DNA of 64,000 bases from Paenibacillus_AA sp045062745 (GCF_045062745.1 NZ_JBJGED010000014.1:1-64000), one strand, 5' to 3'; positions 1 through 8,238 are shown, counted from the stretch's first letter. Translations and numbers: made by a program. The notes: generated by a model not told the origin, from the sequence alone.

Positions 1-74
1 GATCCGCTCGACTTGCATGTATTAGGCACGCCGCCAGCGTTCGTCCTGAGCCAGGATCAAACTCTCCATAAAGG
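1..74 (-). rRNA. 16S ribosomal RNA, 5' end only
   Basis: The complement reads AGAGTTTGATCCTGGCTCAG followed by the standard GACGAACGCTGGCGGCG block, which is the conserved first 60 or so bases of bacterial 16S rRNA. The gene runs off the left edge of the window, so only the 5' end is present. The mature 5' end is placed by analogy with Bacillus and could be a few bases off. It is preceded by two promoters and a leader, and it follows ygxA as it does at the rrnD locus of B. subtilis. Confidence 0.97.
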
Positions 75-211
75 ATAAAGCTTGACTTGCTCATTTCAAA
101 ACTAGCTTGTTTGCGAACCGAAGTTCGCTATACTTGCACGCTCGTTGTTCAGTTTTCAAGGAACAATCCCGTCGTCGTCGACAGCAGCGCCGTCCGAACA
201 GCGACTTTATT
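75..211 (-). other. rRNA operon leader (processing and antitermination region)
   Basis: Transcribed leader between promoter P2 and 16S. At about 145-170 the complement contains TTCCTTGAAAACTGAACAAC, the sequence that recurs before 16S and in the spacers of Bacillus and Paenibacillus rRNA operons. There it takes part in the processing stem and lies near boxA-type antitermination signals. No protein gene is present; two short overlapping open frames on the plus strand here have no start signals and are discounted. Confidence 0.75.
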
Positions 212-241
212 AATATACCACATCAGCCCACAACATTGCAA
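212..241 (-). promoter_or_regulatory. rRNA promoter P2
   Basis: On the minus strand TTGCAA (236-241) is followed after 18 bases by TATATT (212-217). The site lies in the rRNA leader about 95 bases downstream of P1, the tandem arrangement typical of rRNA operons. Confidence 0.6.
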
Positions 242-306
242 GAACTTTTTTTCTTCGTCCTTCGATCGGTCGAACGATGTCGACTTCTCTTGATGGGGCG
301 AAGACT

Positions 307-336
307 AATTTAGCACACCCCTTCGAACAAAGTCAA
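307..336 (-). promoter_or_regulatory. rRNA promoter P1
   Basis: On the minus strand TTGACT (331-336), an 18-base spacer and TAAATT (307-312) form a SigA-type promoter about 235 bases before 16S. An AT-rich stretch around 337-360 may act as an UP element. Confidence 0.7.
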
Positions 337-375
337 GCCTTCTCGAAAAGTTAGAAAAATCAATCAGGTCGGAAA

Positions 376-409
376 CAAAAAACGCTCAGCTGGTTCCCCA
401 GCCAAGCGC
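376..409 (-). terminator. Intrinsic terminator of ygxA
   Basis: Minus strand: CGCTTGGCTGG, a four-base loop, CCAGCTGAGCG and then six T. It sits directly after the ygxA stop and before the rRNA promoters, separating the two units. Confidence 0.8.
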
Positions 410-414
410 ATCGT

Positions 415-1284
415 TCACGTGCACACCGTATACCGCAGCTCGAGGCAGAGCGAATCGTCCTCCGACACGGCAACCTCGCGGATCAACTGCTTGCGCGACA
501 TCTTCGTAATCAGCATCGGAAGCTCCAGATCCAGCGCCTTCAGCTCGGCATCCTCGGCCAATTCCTTCAAACTCCACGGAGCCTCACGGCTCTTGATCAC
601 ATTGAGCAGAATCGAGCAGCAGCTCTCCATCTTCGACATAACGGAGAATTCGCAGGCTAGCAGCACGAGCTTCACCCGTTGCTCCAGCGTCTCCTCATTG
701 GAGAGCAGCTCTTCGTACAGCTTATACACGCCCGGATTGATGCGGCGCACCTGAGCCCACACCAGCACCTCCGGATGCAGCCCTTCCTCAATAATGACGA
801 TGCGCGCCCAGTGCCCGAGCGATTCCAGGACACTGCTGAACGCATCGAGCAAGTGACCGTCCTGCATATACTGCTTGCCCGTCTGGTAGCTCCGCACGAA
901 CTGCGAGAACTCCATCTGCAGCTTCTGCAGGCGCAGCTCTTCCGGATATTCGATGATGCGTTCGCGCAATCCTTCCATATACAGATGAGGATCCATAACA
1001 ATCTCTCCTTGCAACATCCACTGGATAACGCTTCGAGTCGGACCGTACACGATCCACGACTCCAACTGAGCCGGGCTCAGGCATCGTTCTTGTATACGGA
1101 AACCGTCTTGACTATAATGGGATAGAGATCTTAGCCCATCCTCCTGATCGCGAACGATCAGCACGAGTCCGTCCAGTCCGTCGACCAGAGGACTAGAAGG
1201 GGCGGGATTCGGCACGAGTAGAGCGCCCCTCAAGGCAGCATCGGGTGCATACCGGAGCCGGATATGCTCTTTAACGGATTCCAT
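415..1284 (-). CDS. ygxA: YgxA-like nucleotidyltransferase-fold protein
   Basis: The 289-residue product matches the length and location of B. subtilis YgxA, a protein of unknown role with a nucleotidyltransferase-like N-terminal domain, a helical middle part and a winged-helix-like C-terminus. Visible here are an acidic, hydrophobic N-terminal sheet region (about residues 15-90), a long helical segment around residues 115-200, and a C-terminal part (about 220-289) ending in short strands. The start has GGAGG seven bases upstream. Position between ygzB and a 16S gene is the conserved Bacilli arrangement and is the main support for the name. Substrate and reaction are unknown. Confidence 0.75.
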   Translation of the reverse strand: MESVKEHIRLRYAPDAALRGALLVPNPAPSSPLVDGLDGLVLIVRDQEDGLRSLSHYSQDGFRIQERCLSPAQLESWIVYGPTRSVIQWMLQGEIVMDPHLYMEGLRERIIEYPEELRLQKLQMEFSQFVRSYQTGKQYMQDGHLLDAFSSVLESLGHWARIVIIEEGLHPEVLVWAQVRRINPGVYKLYEELLSNEETLEQRVKLVLLACEFSVMSKMESCCSILLNVIKSREAPWSLKELAEDAELKALDLELPMLITKMSRKQLIREVAVSEDDSLCLELRYTVCT

Positions 1285-1438
1285 CGCTTACCTCCAGCTT
1301 TACATACGATAGCGATTGGGCAGTTCATTTTCATCACTACAAGCTCTACTCCATATTTTCTACACAAGGCATTCGGTTTCCTGCCTCCCGCGAGGGACAA
1401 TTATGAATTCCAGGTGACCGGGAAATGAGGGATCCCAC

Positions 1439-1828
1439 TTGTTTTTCAAATCCAGCAAAATCAATGAATTCCGGCTATGGGGCCTGCTGCTCACGATGGG
1501 CGGCATGGCGGTTATGATCGTAGGCTTGGCCGGCATCGTATTCGATTGGGGACGAGCGGGCAAAGTCATCGCCGCGATCTTCATGGTCCTCGGCATGATC
1601 GTCATGCTGGGCAGCGTGGCCGTCTACTTCTGGGCGGGCATGCTCTCCACGAGTGCCGTGTCCCTCGAATGCCCCGAATGCGGCAGACGGACGAAGATGC
1701 TCGGCAAGACCGACCGCTGCATGTTCTGCAAGACGAAGCTGACGTTCGATCCTGCATACGCGCCCAATGAGGATGACTCGGCCGATCGGCCCTCCTCGAC
1801 AACTTCAACAACGCCGCCGACGACCTAA
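1439..1828 (+). CDS. ygzB: YgzB-like membrane protein (UPF0295)
   Basis: A 129-residue protein with two membrane helices (about residues 12-36 and 41-66) followed by a cytoplasmic-type zinc ribbon, CPECGRR then CMFCKTK (about residues 79-103), and a Ser/Thr/Pro-rich tail. This layout and size fit UPF0295/YgzB, a Bacilli protein of unknown function found beside perR. The TTG start is chosen because GAGGG lies seven bases upstream and no other start fits. In B. subtilis perR, ygzB and ygxA are neighbours; here ygzB faces the opposite way to the other two and a GH18 gene lies between it and perR. Confidence 0.8.
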   Translation: MFFKSSKINEFRLWGLLLTMGGMAVMIVGLAGIVFDWGRAGKVIAAIFMVLGMIVMLGSVAVYFWAGMLSTSAVSLECPECGRRTKMLGKTDRCMFCKTKLTFDPAYAPNEDDSADRPSSTTSTTPPTT

Positions 1829-1850
1829 CCAATCACTTAGCCAAAACAAA

Positions 1851-1885
1851 CAACCCGGATGCCTCATCATAGGCGATCCGGGTTG
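1851..1885 (-). terminator. Intrinsic terminator, GH18 gene
   Basis: Near-perfect hairpin with arms AACCCGGAT and ATCCGGGTT plus an inner AGGC/GCCT pair, followed on the minus strand by TTGTTTGTTTTGG. It lies six bases after the stop of the GH18 gene and 22 bases after that of ygzB, so it may serve both converging genes. Confidence 0.75.
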
Positions 1886-1891
1886 CCCGCG

Positions 1892-3646
1892 TTAAGGCCG
1901 GGTTTCCAACGTTTTCTTGATCAACTCCCAGATCGCAGGCACTTCATAGCCCCGTCTCCAAGAGCCGACCCCAGCCAGGTCGTATTTTTTCACCAGCTCG
2001 ATTCTGGCTTTCATGGACACTTCGTCCTCCAGCCAAATTTTGTTCAGCGTCTCTCCGTCCTTATACTCCACATAGTTCTGTCCGACATCCGGCAGGAACA
2101 CGGGCGTCAAGTTCTTGTTCTTCACAATCCCCCAAGCCGTATCCATAAACACCGCCCGCGAGGTGACCGACGTTTTGCCGTCCTTCGTTTGCTCGGTCCA
2201 AATCCGGGTATAATAAGGAACACCCAGGATGAGCTTGCTCGGCGGCACCTTGTCTTCCTTCATAATCTGCACGATCGACTTCTCCACCCACGGCAGAGAG
2301 GACACGGAACCCGCGGTCGGGCTGCTGGCCCAATATTCGTCGTAAGCCATCACCATCATATAATCGACGGTCTCGCTCAGCGCCTGGCGATCGTAAAACA
2401 TCGACCAGTTCTCGCTGGAGGACTTCACCGTGACGTCGATGGAGACGACCAACCCTTGCTCGTGCAGGAACGGCGTCATTTCGCGTACGAATTGCGTCAA
2501 GTTCGCTTTGTCCTTCAGGTTCACATTTTCAAAATCGATATTAATGCCTTGCAGTTTATACGCCTGAGCGAACGACAGCAGCTGCTTGATCATTTTGAGC
2601 CGTTTGTCGTAAGTCGCCAGCGCCTCGGTTGTAATCTTGGGATCGAAATTATTATCGAATAAAGCCCACACTTGCAGGTTATTGGTCTGTGCCCACTTCA
2701 CGTAAGCGGCGTCCGCCATGTTCTTAATATTGCCCTCGCCGTCCATCAGTTTGAACCAGGTCGGGCTAATCACATTAAGTCCCGGCATCGGTGCGATCTG
2801 AGCGGTATTCGGATTTTTGGTGACGACTTGTTCCCAGGTCAGATTCACTTTGCCGCCGAGCGGCTTCCAAGGTACAAAGGTGGTGGATGGTTTCGGAACC
2901 GGCACAGTCTCCACATGATCGAGCACGATGCTGTCTTTCTTCACATAGCCGGCAATCCCGTTTTTCCGCTGTACATTGTACCAACCGTCTTGATCGGATA
3001 AGATCGCGACCTGCTCCTTCGGCTCCAAATCCGCCACGATCGGGAATTTAATGCCGATGGATTTGCGCATGGGGACCGTGTCGGTTCGTTTGCGGCCGGC
3101 GCCTTGCACCGTCCCCCACTGAATCGTGTCTCCAGCCTTGTAAATCATGACGATCCCGGTTTCCTCGGATTCCCGGATGTCGAGCGCATAATACTCGCGC
3201 AGCGAATCGATCGGGATGTAGACGCTGTCACCGGACTTCTCGACCGGGAAGCGAAGCGTGAACGGCTTCTCATTCACCATGCCGGTAATGTTGTTCGTCT
3301 TGAGCCGGACGACCTTGTCCTTCGTCGTGATGATGACGGAATCGGAGGACGCCTCGTACAGCAACGCCGGGTCGATCTTGTCCTGCACCAGCGACAGCGG
3401 AAGCTTCAAGCTCTCCTTGCTCCCGAGCGCTTCTTCTTTCCAGATGGCGCCCTCGTAGAACACGGGCTTCTTCATATTGTGCAGATCGGGTTCCGTGCGA
3501 TCGTGATTCGGATAATAGACGGAATACCAATAATAAGTGCCTGCGGCCGCCGAAAGAATCACGATCAAAAGCAAAAACAGAACAGCGCCGACTCGAAAGC
3601 CGCCCCGCCCGCGACGGCCCTGCGGGTCATTCGCAGATAGCTCCAA
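1892..3646 (-). CDS. Membrane-anchored GH18 glycosidase with SH3 domain
   Basis: A 584-residue protein: basic N-terminus, one membrane helix (about residues 19-40), a region like the copper-amine-oxidase N-domain used as a wall-binding module (about 60-175), a bacterial SH3 domain (about 185-245) and a C-terminal GH18 barrel. The catalytic motif reads GINIDFE near residue 370, with the Asp and Glu of the family kept. Relatives such as YaaH cleave N-acetylglucosamine-containing peptidoglycan or cortex. The TTG start at 3646 is preferred over one 54 bases upstream because GGGGAGGGG precedes it. Anchoring outside the membrane and action on the wall are inferred. Confidence 0.85.
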   Translation of the reverse strand: MELSANDPQGRRGRGGFRVGAVLFLLLIVILSAAAGTYYWYSVYYPNHDRTEPDLHNMKKPVFYEGAIWKEEALGSKESLKLPLSLVQDKIDPALLYEASSDSVIITTKDKVVRLKTNNITGMVNEKPFTLRFPVEKSGDSVYIPIDSLREYYALDIRESEETGIVMIYKAGDTIQWGTVQGAGRKRTDTVPMRKSIGIKFPIVADLEPKEQVAILSDQDGWYNVQRKNGIAGYVKKDSIVLDHVETVPVPKPSTTFVPWKPLGGKVNLTWEQVVTKNPNTAQIAPMPGLNVISPTWFKLMDGEGNIKNMADAAYVKWAQTNNLQVWALFDNNFDPKITTEALATYDKRLKMIKQLLSFAQAYKLQGINIDFENVNLKDKANLTQFVREMTPFLHEQGLVVSIDVTVKSSSENWSMFYDRQALSETVDYMMVMAYDEYWASSPTAGSVSSLPWVEKSIVQIMKEDKVPPSKLILGVPYYTRIWTEQTKDGKTSVTSRAVFMDTAWGIVKNKNLTPVFLPDVGQNYVEYKDGETLNKIWLEDEVSMKARIELVKKYDLAGVGSWRRGYEVPAIWELIKKTLETRP

Positions 3647-3698
3647 AGTTTCCCCTCCCCATAGCCCCACAAAGGAATGCGATTGATCCGATCTCCGC

Positions 3699-3747
3699 AA
3701 AAAAACGCACCCGAATCCTCTCCTGTTGGGGAAGAAGCCGGATGCGT
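3699..3747 (-). terminator. Intrinsic terminator of perR
   Basis: On the minus strand ACGCATCCGG pairs with CGGGTGCGT across an internal mismatched stem and is followed by seven T. It lies 46 bases beyond the perR stop. Confidence 0.75.
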
Positions 3748-3792
3748 CTAGTATACTGGAGTCCTACTAAATGAACATATCACAAAATGTTG

Positions 3793-4221
3793 TCAATGCG
3801 TTCGGGCGCACGAGGGGCAAAGTCCGTGCACTTCCAGGCGGTGTCCTCGCACCTGGAACCCCGTCTCTCTCGCAGCAGCGTTCTCCACCTCGTGCAGAGG
3901 CGGGTAGTCGAAGTCGACAATAACGCCGCATTGCTCACAGATCGCGTGATAATGATTCGACATGTCGGAATCGAAACGGCTGGAATCGTCCCCGTACGTC
4001 AGCTCGCGGACGAGCCCGGAGTCGATAAACACCCGGAGGTTGTTATACACCGTAGCAACACTCATGCTGGGGAATCGATCCTCCAGCGCCTTGTAAATAT
4101 CGTCGGCGGTCGGATGGTTCATGGAATCCAACAAATATTCGAGAATGGCATGTCGTTGGGGGGTCATTCGGACACCGGTCGTTTTAAGTTTTTCTAGTGC
4201 TTGTTCAAATCGGGATGTCAT
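3793..4221 (-). CDS. perR: Peroxide-sensing Fur-family repressor PerR
   Basis: The 142-residue protein has an N-terminal winged helix and a C-terminal dimerisation domain. The regulatory-metal ligands of B. subtilis PerR are all present one position earlier: His36, Asp84, His90, His92 and Asp103. The structural zinc site has two CXXC motifs, Cys95/Cys98 and Cys135/Cys138. Asp103 is the residue that distinguishes PerR from Fur, and His36 and His90 are those oxidised by peroxide. It should repress oxidative-stress genes with Fe or Mn bound. It has its own promoter and terminator and is transcribed alone. Confidence 0.95.
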   Translation of the reverse strand: MTSRFEQALEKLKTTGVRMTPQRHAILEYLLDSMNHPTADDIYKALEDRFPSMSVATVYNNLRVFIDSGLVRELTYGDDSSRFDSDMSNHYHAICEQCGVIVDFDYPPLHEVENAAARETGFQVRGHRLEVHGLCPSCARTH

Positions 4222-4268
4222 CGATGTTCACCACCACAAAGTTTGTTGAATATGCCAGTTCAATATTT

Positions 4269-4298
4269 ATTGTACGGTCGTGGCCGCGACTTTGTCAA
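4269..4298 (-). promoter_or_regulatory. perR promoter
   Basis: Minus strand TTGACA (4293-4298), an 18-base spacer and TACAAT (4269-4274). The -35 overlaps the last codons of the preceding DUF4097 gene. The AT-rich stretch just downstream could hold an operator, but no clean Per box (TTATAATNATTATAA) is visible. Confidence 0.7.
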
Positions 4299-5518
4299 TC
4301 CGCGCGCTGAACGGAGATCCCCGAATTCGACGTATCCAGCTTGATTCGGTATTGGCCGGATCCGATTTTTCCCTGAATGTGCTTATCCGTGATGCTGAGC
4401 GGCAGGTTCGTGGTGACGCTGCTGCCTCGGCCGTCTAATTCGTAGCTGCCGTTCGAAGGCAGCTGCACTTCGATACGGCCGTTGGTCGTATCGAGCTCCC
4501 AATCGCCGCCGACCACACGGCTCGTCGCGGTGATGGACCCGTTCGTCGTTTCGAGCTTCAAGGCGGCTGGCGCATCCGTGACGCTGATCCGGCCGTTCGT
4601 AGTTTTCCCTTGAATCTCGCCGGTTACCCGCTCGGTCGTGATCGACCCGTTCGTCGTCTTCATCTCCACATCGCCGGTTACGTCCTGGGCGGTAATGCTG
4701 CTGTTGGATGTCACGAGCTGAACTTTGCCGGCGATCGAGGCGATCTTGATCGATCCGTTCGTCGTATGAGCGGTCAACCGCCCCTGCACGTTCGACACGT
4801 TCACGCTGCCGTTCGTCGTGTCGACCTCGACCTCGTCTTTCACAGGAAGCTTCGCCGCTTCGATCTTGCCATTCTCGCCCTTGATCAGCCAGTCCACCTT
4901 TATCCGCTCGGGTACGGTGATGACCAGCTCAATCGTAGGCTTGCGCGCGAACCGGTTGATGTCGCTTTTGCTCTCGATCGTCAGCGTACTGCCTTCCGAG
5001 TAATCGAGATGGGTACCGTTCGCGATTTCTTGCGCACCCTTGTCGTCGCTTCGGTTCACCCAGACGGTACGCTGAATGTCGATTTGGTTCACGCTGCCCG
5101 GCTGGACCGTGATGCTCCCGTACGGGTTGTCGATGACGATTTTCTCGGTTTTGTCCGCGAGCGGTACTTGCGTCGTGCCCATCTCGAATTTTTTGCCCAG
5201 TTCGCCCTTCACGATGGACTCCCAGTTCATGCCGTTCAGCCATTGGGTCGGAATCCACTTGGACTGCGTGACGCCCACGACACCGATGACGATGACCACC
5301 GCGATCAGCACGCCTCCGACATCCAGCCGGAGCTGGCGGTCGCTTTTCTGGTGCCGAATGTTGACCCACAAGTACTCGATGCCGAGCAGGATCAAGATAA
5401 CCGGCCACCAATCGAGGATATAGCCTAAATAATTCGTATCGCCCATTTGATCGAGCAGCAGCAGAACACCGACCGCGAGTAAAATGAGCGCCGATGTAAA
5501 TCTCCCCACTTTAATCAT
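4295..5518 (-). CDS. DUF4097 beta-repeat protein with LiaF-like membrane part
   Basis: The 407-residue protein starts with paired membrane helices (about residues 8-24 and 34-52) and a third (about 67-83), like the N-termini of LiaI/LiaF-type proteins. The rest, about 110-407, is a stack of short beta repeats built on the motif TTNGSI or TTNGRI, seen at least seven times, as in DUF4097 (LiaG-like, putative adhesin) proteins. Last gene of an ECF sigma operon, 33 bases after the TM2-like gene. LiaG-type proteins are linked to envelope stress; the role here is inferred from that and from the sigma factor upstream. Confidence 0.85.
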   Translation of the reverse strand: MIKVGRFTSALILLAVGVLLLLDQMGDTNYLGYILDWWPVILILLGIEYLWVNIRHQKSDRQLRLDVGGVLIAVVIVIGVVGVTQSKWIPTQWLNGMNWESIVKGELGKKFEMGTTQVPLADKTEKIVIDNPYGSITVQPGSVNQIDIQRTVWVNRSDDKGAQEIANGTHLDYSEGSTLTIESKSDINRFARKPTIELVITVPERIKVDWLIKGENGKIEAAKLPVKDEVEVDTTNGSVNVSNVQGRLTAHTTNGSIKIASIAGKVQLVTSNSSITAQDVTGDVEMKTTNGSITTERVTGEIQGKTTNGRISVTDAPAALKLETTNGSITATSRVVGGDWELDTTNGRIEVQLPSNGSYELDGRGSSVTTNLPLSITDKHIQGKIGSGQYRIKLDTSNSGISVQRAD

Positions 5519-5551
5519 GGTGCATGACCCCTTTCGTCTATTTTCCGTCCG

Positions 5552-6250
5552 TTACGGATTGTTGTTCTTCCGTAGGAACAAGTACCCCCCGATCACGATT
5601 AAAACGACGGCCCCCGCATAGGACCCGATCGTGTCTACAACACCGGTCAGCCAGTCGGGCTTGTGGCTCAGGAAGAAGAACAGAGCTCCTACCCCGATAA
5701 GCAGCCATCCGGCCCGATTGCCCCGCGTGATCGTTTGCAGGCCGGACCCAAGCGGATCCCCCGCCCCGCCGTACAGCTCATTCGGGTCCCCGAACATCGG
5801 ATCGTACCGGTGATTGATCCGGTCCGTCAGCTGCAGCGCATCGAAAATATTGTAGAAGTAGATGACCGGCAGAAGCAGGGAGAACAGGGTGATAAGAGGA
5901 ATGCTAGCATTGACGCTGACGGACAGCTGCACGATGGCGAAAATATCGAGAATAATCGCCAGCATCACCATAATCCCGCGCTGCATCTGGCCCAAGTAAA
6001 AATGGCCCGTGCCCGGGATACAGAGCGCCAGCAGGGCGGCCGCGAACTTGCTCTTGCGCCTCGGCGGCGGCATGTACGGCTCGAACGGGAACCCGGCCGG
6101 CGGCATCGATTGGTGCGGCGGCGGACCGAAAGGCGCATGCGGCGGCGGGTTAAACGGCTGGGAAGGCCGGCCGGATGGCCGATCCTGCACGCGTTCGCGT
6201 GGTTGTTCGCCAAGCGGCGGCATTGGGGGTTGTTGGTCTTGCTCCGACAT
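5552..6250 (-). CDS. Proline-rich TM2-domain-like membrane protein
   Basis: A 232-residue protein. Residues 1-65 are rich in Pro, Gln and Arg and probably disordered and cytoplasmic. A TM2-like domain follows, with the motif CIPGTGHFYLGQMQRGI (about residues 74-92) and a second hydrophobic pair ending in YNIFDA. Two more membrane segments (about 178-196 and 209-226) resemble those of LiaF-type proteins. The start at 6250 is fixed by AAGGAGGG about ten bases upstream; longer frames lack a binding site and overlap the gene before. It sits between the small membrane protein and the DUF4097 protein in the ECF operon. Function unknown. Confidence 0.8.
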   Translation of the reverse strand: MSEQDQQPPMPPLGEQPRERVQDRPSGRPSQPFNPPPHAPFGPPPHQSMPPAGFPFEPYMPPPRRKSKFAAALLALCIPGTGHFYLGQMQRGIMVMLAIILDIFAIVQLSVSVNASIPLITLFSLLLPVIYFYNIFDALQLTDRINHRYDPMFGDPNELYGGAGDPLGSGLQTITRGNRAGWLLIGVGALFFFLSHKPDWLTGVVDTIGSYAGAVVLIVIGGYLFLRKNNNP

Positions 6251-6288
6251 GGGAGGATCCCTCCTTGTTCTTATTATTGTACGTGGTC

Positions 6289-6627
6289 CTAGAGTGCCTG
6301 AATGGCAGCCGAAATCCAGTCGATCCCGGTATAAAGCGTCCCCGCGACCGTATCCCGGACCGCGAGTCCGAACTCTCCGCCCTGCAGCGAGAGCAGATCC
6401 GACCAAACCCCGGCCGAGATGAACAGGAAGGTAGCGGCAGAAGCCACCAATGCGTTCAGAAGTTCGGATCCAATCCCCCTGCTGCGTACATTTCTTGAGG
6501 GCGCTCCGGATTGGGTTCGCCGACCTTCCTCCTGAATGGCCCGCATCACCCGGTCGGTAAAATCGTTCGAAGGGTGCTCCAGCTTCAACCGTTCTCGTAT
6601 GTCATTCGAATCCTGCCTGGAACTCAT
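6289..6627 (-). CDS. Small membrane protein, possible anti-sigma factor
   Basis: A 112-residue protein with a charged, cytoplasmic N-terminus (residues 1-52) and one clear membrane helix (about 55-78), then an amphipathic tail. It overlaps the end of the ECF sigma gene by 26 bases and has GAAGGAGG before its start, so the two are translationally coupled. Anti-sigma factors usually occupy this place and share this topology. It has no cysteines, so it is not a zinc-binding (ZAS) anti-sigma factor. The anti-sigma role is inferred from position only. Confidence 0.75.
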   Translation of the reverse strand: MSSRQDSNDIRERLKLEHPSNDFTDRVMRAIQEEGRRTQSGAPSRNVRSRGIGSELLNALVASAATFLFISAGVWSDLLSLQGGEFGLAVRDTVAGTLYTGIDWISAAIQAL

Positions 6628-7201
6628 GAGGGTTGGCCTCCTTCCATCGATCTCTCAGCAACGCGCGTCCGCGGTATAGACGGGTTTCGACGGTTTTGAC
6701 CGGCAGCCCGGCGATCGCCGCAATCTCCTGGACCGAAAGCTGCCGATAATGGTACAGAAACAAAATCAGCTTGTATTTGTCCGGCAAGCCGCCGACTAAC
6801 CGCTGCATCAGCGCTTGGGCTTCCTTCGCCACGGCGCTCCGTTCGGGATCCTCGTCGACCGGATTGGCCGTCGGCATCGCAGTCGGGTCCCGACCGAGCC
6901 GCAGCAGCTTCAGGAGCGGATTGCGCGAATTCGCGCGCTTGTAATCCACGGCTGTATTGGCGGCGATGCGGTACAGCCATGTCGTGAACTTGGCTTCGGC
7001 CCGAAATTGCGGTAGCGACCGATACAGCTTGAGGAATACTTCCTGCGCCAAGTCCTCCGCAGTCTCCCGATGTCCGATCAGTTGGATCAGAAGCGTGAAG
7101 ATATAGCTCTTGTGCCGCTCTACCAGCTCGCGAAACGCCAGCGGATCTCCACGGCCGGCCTGCAGCGCCAGCTGTTCGTCCGATGCCTCGGATCGTTCCA
7201 T
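6602..7201 (-). CDS. ECF RNA polymerase sigma factor
   Basis: A 199-residue group 4 sigma factor. Region 2 (about residues 15-90) has the core-binding and -10 segment AEDLAQEVFLKLYRSLPQF...FTTWLYRIAANTAVDYKR; region 4 (about 135-190) has LPDKYKLILFLYHYRQLSVQEIA and a helix-turn-helix. The ATG at 7201 is used because AGGCGG lies eight bases upstream; a GTG three codons earlier is possible. It heads an operon of four membrane-linked genes, suggesting an envelope-stress regulon. Whether it is an orthologue of SigW, SigM or SigX cannot be told by eye. Confidence 0.93.
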   Translation of the reverse strand: MERSEASDEQLALQAGRGDPLAFRELVERHKSYIFTLLIQLIGHRETAEDLAQEVFLKLYRSLPQFRAEAKFTTWLYRIAANTAVDYKRANSRNPLLKLLRLGRDPTAMPTANPVDEDPERSAVAKEAQALMQRLVGGLPDKYKLILFLYHYRQLSVQEIAAIAGLPVKTVETRLYRGRALLRDRWKEANPHEFQAGFE

Positions 7202-7232
7202 CGATTTCACCGCCTTTGTGCTTCAACAATTA

Positions 7233-7259
7233 GACGTACGTGATTCCAAATTCCCTTCA
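7233..7259 (-). promoter_or_regulatory. Possible ECF-type autoregulatory promoter
   Basis: On the minus strand TGAAGG (7254-7259) is followed after 17 bases by CGTC (7233-7236) and then TAA. This resembles Bacillus ECF promoters (TGAAAC, 16-17 bases, CGTM) and lies 32 bases before the ECF sigma gene. The -35 is imperfect. Confidence 0.45.
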
Positions 7260-7269
7260 AAAATAATCT

Positions 7270-7302
7270 AAAAAACACGAAACCAATGGTCCCGTGTTTT
7301 TA
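7270..7302 (-). terminator. Intrinsic terminator of the MgtC-like gene
   Basis: Arms AAAACACG and CGTGTTTT around a CCAATGG core, followed on the minus strand by six T. It lies 28 bases past the stop of the MgtC-like gene. Confidence 0.75.
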
Positions 7303-7329
7303 AGGTAGGCGAGGATGGGCTCGCCCGTC

Positions 7330-8046
7330 CTACTCGATCGCGACACCGAGGACGCCTTCCACTTGCCGAAGCTCGTCCGTGACCGGCAGCAGAATGTCCG
7401 CCCGCGGCATCTTAACCGATAGGCTGATCGCAATAAACTCCTGATCGCCGACGCGGCCCTTCTCTTCGATGTTTACCTTGCGAATGTCGATCGCCCGGCG
7501 CGCCATCACGGCGGATACGGCGGCGAGCGCCCCGGGCTTATCCGGCATTTCGATGCGAATGACATGTGTACGCTTGCGGCTGCGGATCCATCTTTTCTCG
7601 ACTATGTTCAGAATATAGAGGCTCATCAGGACCATAAGGGTGCCGATGATGGACGGATAATAGAAGCCCGCTCCGATCGACAACCCGATGGCGGCCACGA
7701 CCCAGAGCGAGGCGGCCGTCGTCAGGCCCGAGATCGAAGAGCCGTTGAAGACGATCGTACCGGCCCCCAGGAACCCGATCCCGGTAATGACGTTCGCAGC
7801 GAGACGCGCCGGGTCGATCCGCACCTGCGGCTCGTAGACGAACGCGTTGAAGCCGTACATGGAGAGCAGCATGATAAGCGCCGCGCCCAGGCAGACGAGA
7901 ATGTGGGTGCGCAAGCCGGCCGCATGGTTGTTCTGCTCCCGCTCCAGGCCGACCAAGCCTCCGAGCAGGACGGCGAGCAAGAGCCGCGCGGTAATATGAA
8001 ACGTATCGATATGCCATGGACTGTTCATGATTAAATCCGTATCCAT
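7330..8046 (-). CDS. MgtC/SapB family membrane protein
   Basis: A 238-residue protein with the MgtC signature RLLLAVLLGGLVGLERE in the first helix and further helices at about residues 45-65, 80-100, 105-125 and 127-145. The motif GIGFLGAGTIV is also typical. The last 75 residues form an ACT-like soluble domain (THVIRIEMPDKPGALAAV). MgtC proteins inhibit ATP synthase and support growth in low magnesium in pathogens; the role of the Bacilli SapB/YhiD group is less clear. AAGGGGGG precedes the ATG. It is a single-gene unit with its own terminator. Confidence 0.9.
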   Translation of the reverse strand: MDTDLIMNSPWHIDTFHITARLLLAVLLGGLVGLEREQNNHAAGLRTHILVCLGAALIMLLSMYGFNAFVYEPQVRIDPARLAANVITGIGFLGAGTIVFNGSSISGLTTAASLWVVAAIGLSIGAGFYYPSIIGTLMVLMSLYILNIVEKRWIRSRKRTHVIRIEMPDKPGALAAVSAVMARRAIDIRKVNIEEKGRVGDQEFIAISLSVKMPRADILLPVTDELRQVEGVLGVAIE

Positions 8047-8120
8047 GCCGATCCCCCCTTGTTGTATAAATGTACAAGATAATGTATTCCGAGTTGGAGC
8101 GCTTTCATGTGGCTTGAATG

Positions 8121-8144
8121 AAAAAAAGCGCCTGCCGGCAGGAG
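8121..8144 (-). terminator. Intrinsic terminator of gatCAB
   Basis: Minus strand CTCCTGCCGGCAGGCGC followed by seven T. A longer imperfect stem with GCCTGAGGCAGG near 8210 is also possible. Confidence 0.65.
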
Positions 8145-8238
8145 TTGACCAGGGAGCAGTACGCGCCTAGCCCCGCTCGGGCTCGCGACGTACCGGCTCC
8201 TGCCTCTCCTGCCTCAGGCAGACGATGTTAACTTAAGG

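Noticed and set aside
4222..4268. Per box in the perR promoter
   Set aside because: The region is AT-rich but has too many mismatches to TTATAATNATTATAA.
4500..4850. DNA repeat array in the DUF4097 gene
   Set aside because: The regular CCGTTCGTCGT pattern encodes the TTNGSI protein repeats and is not a separate DNA element.
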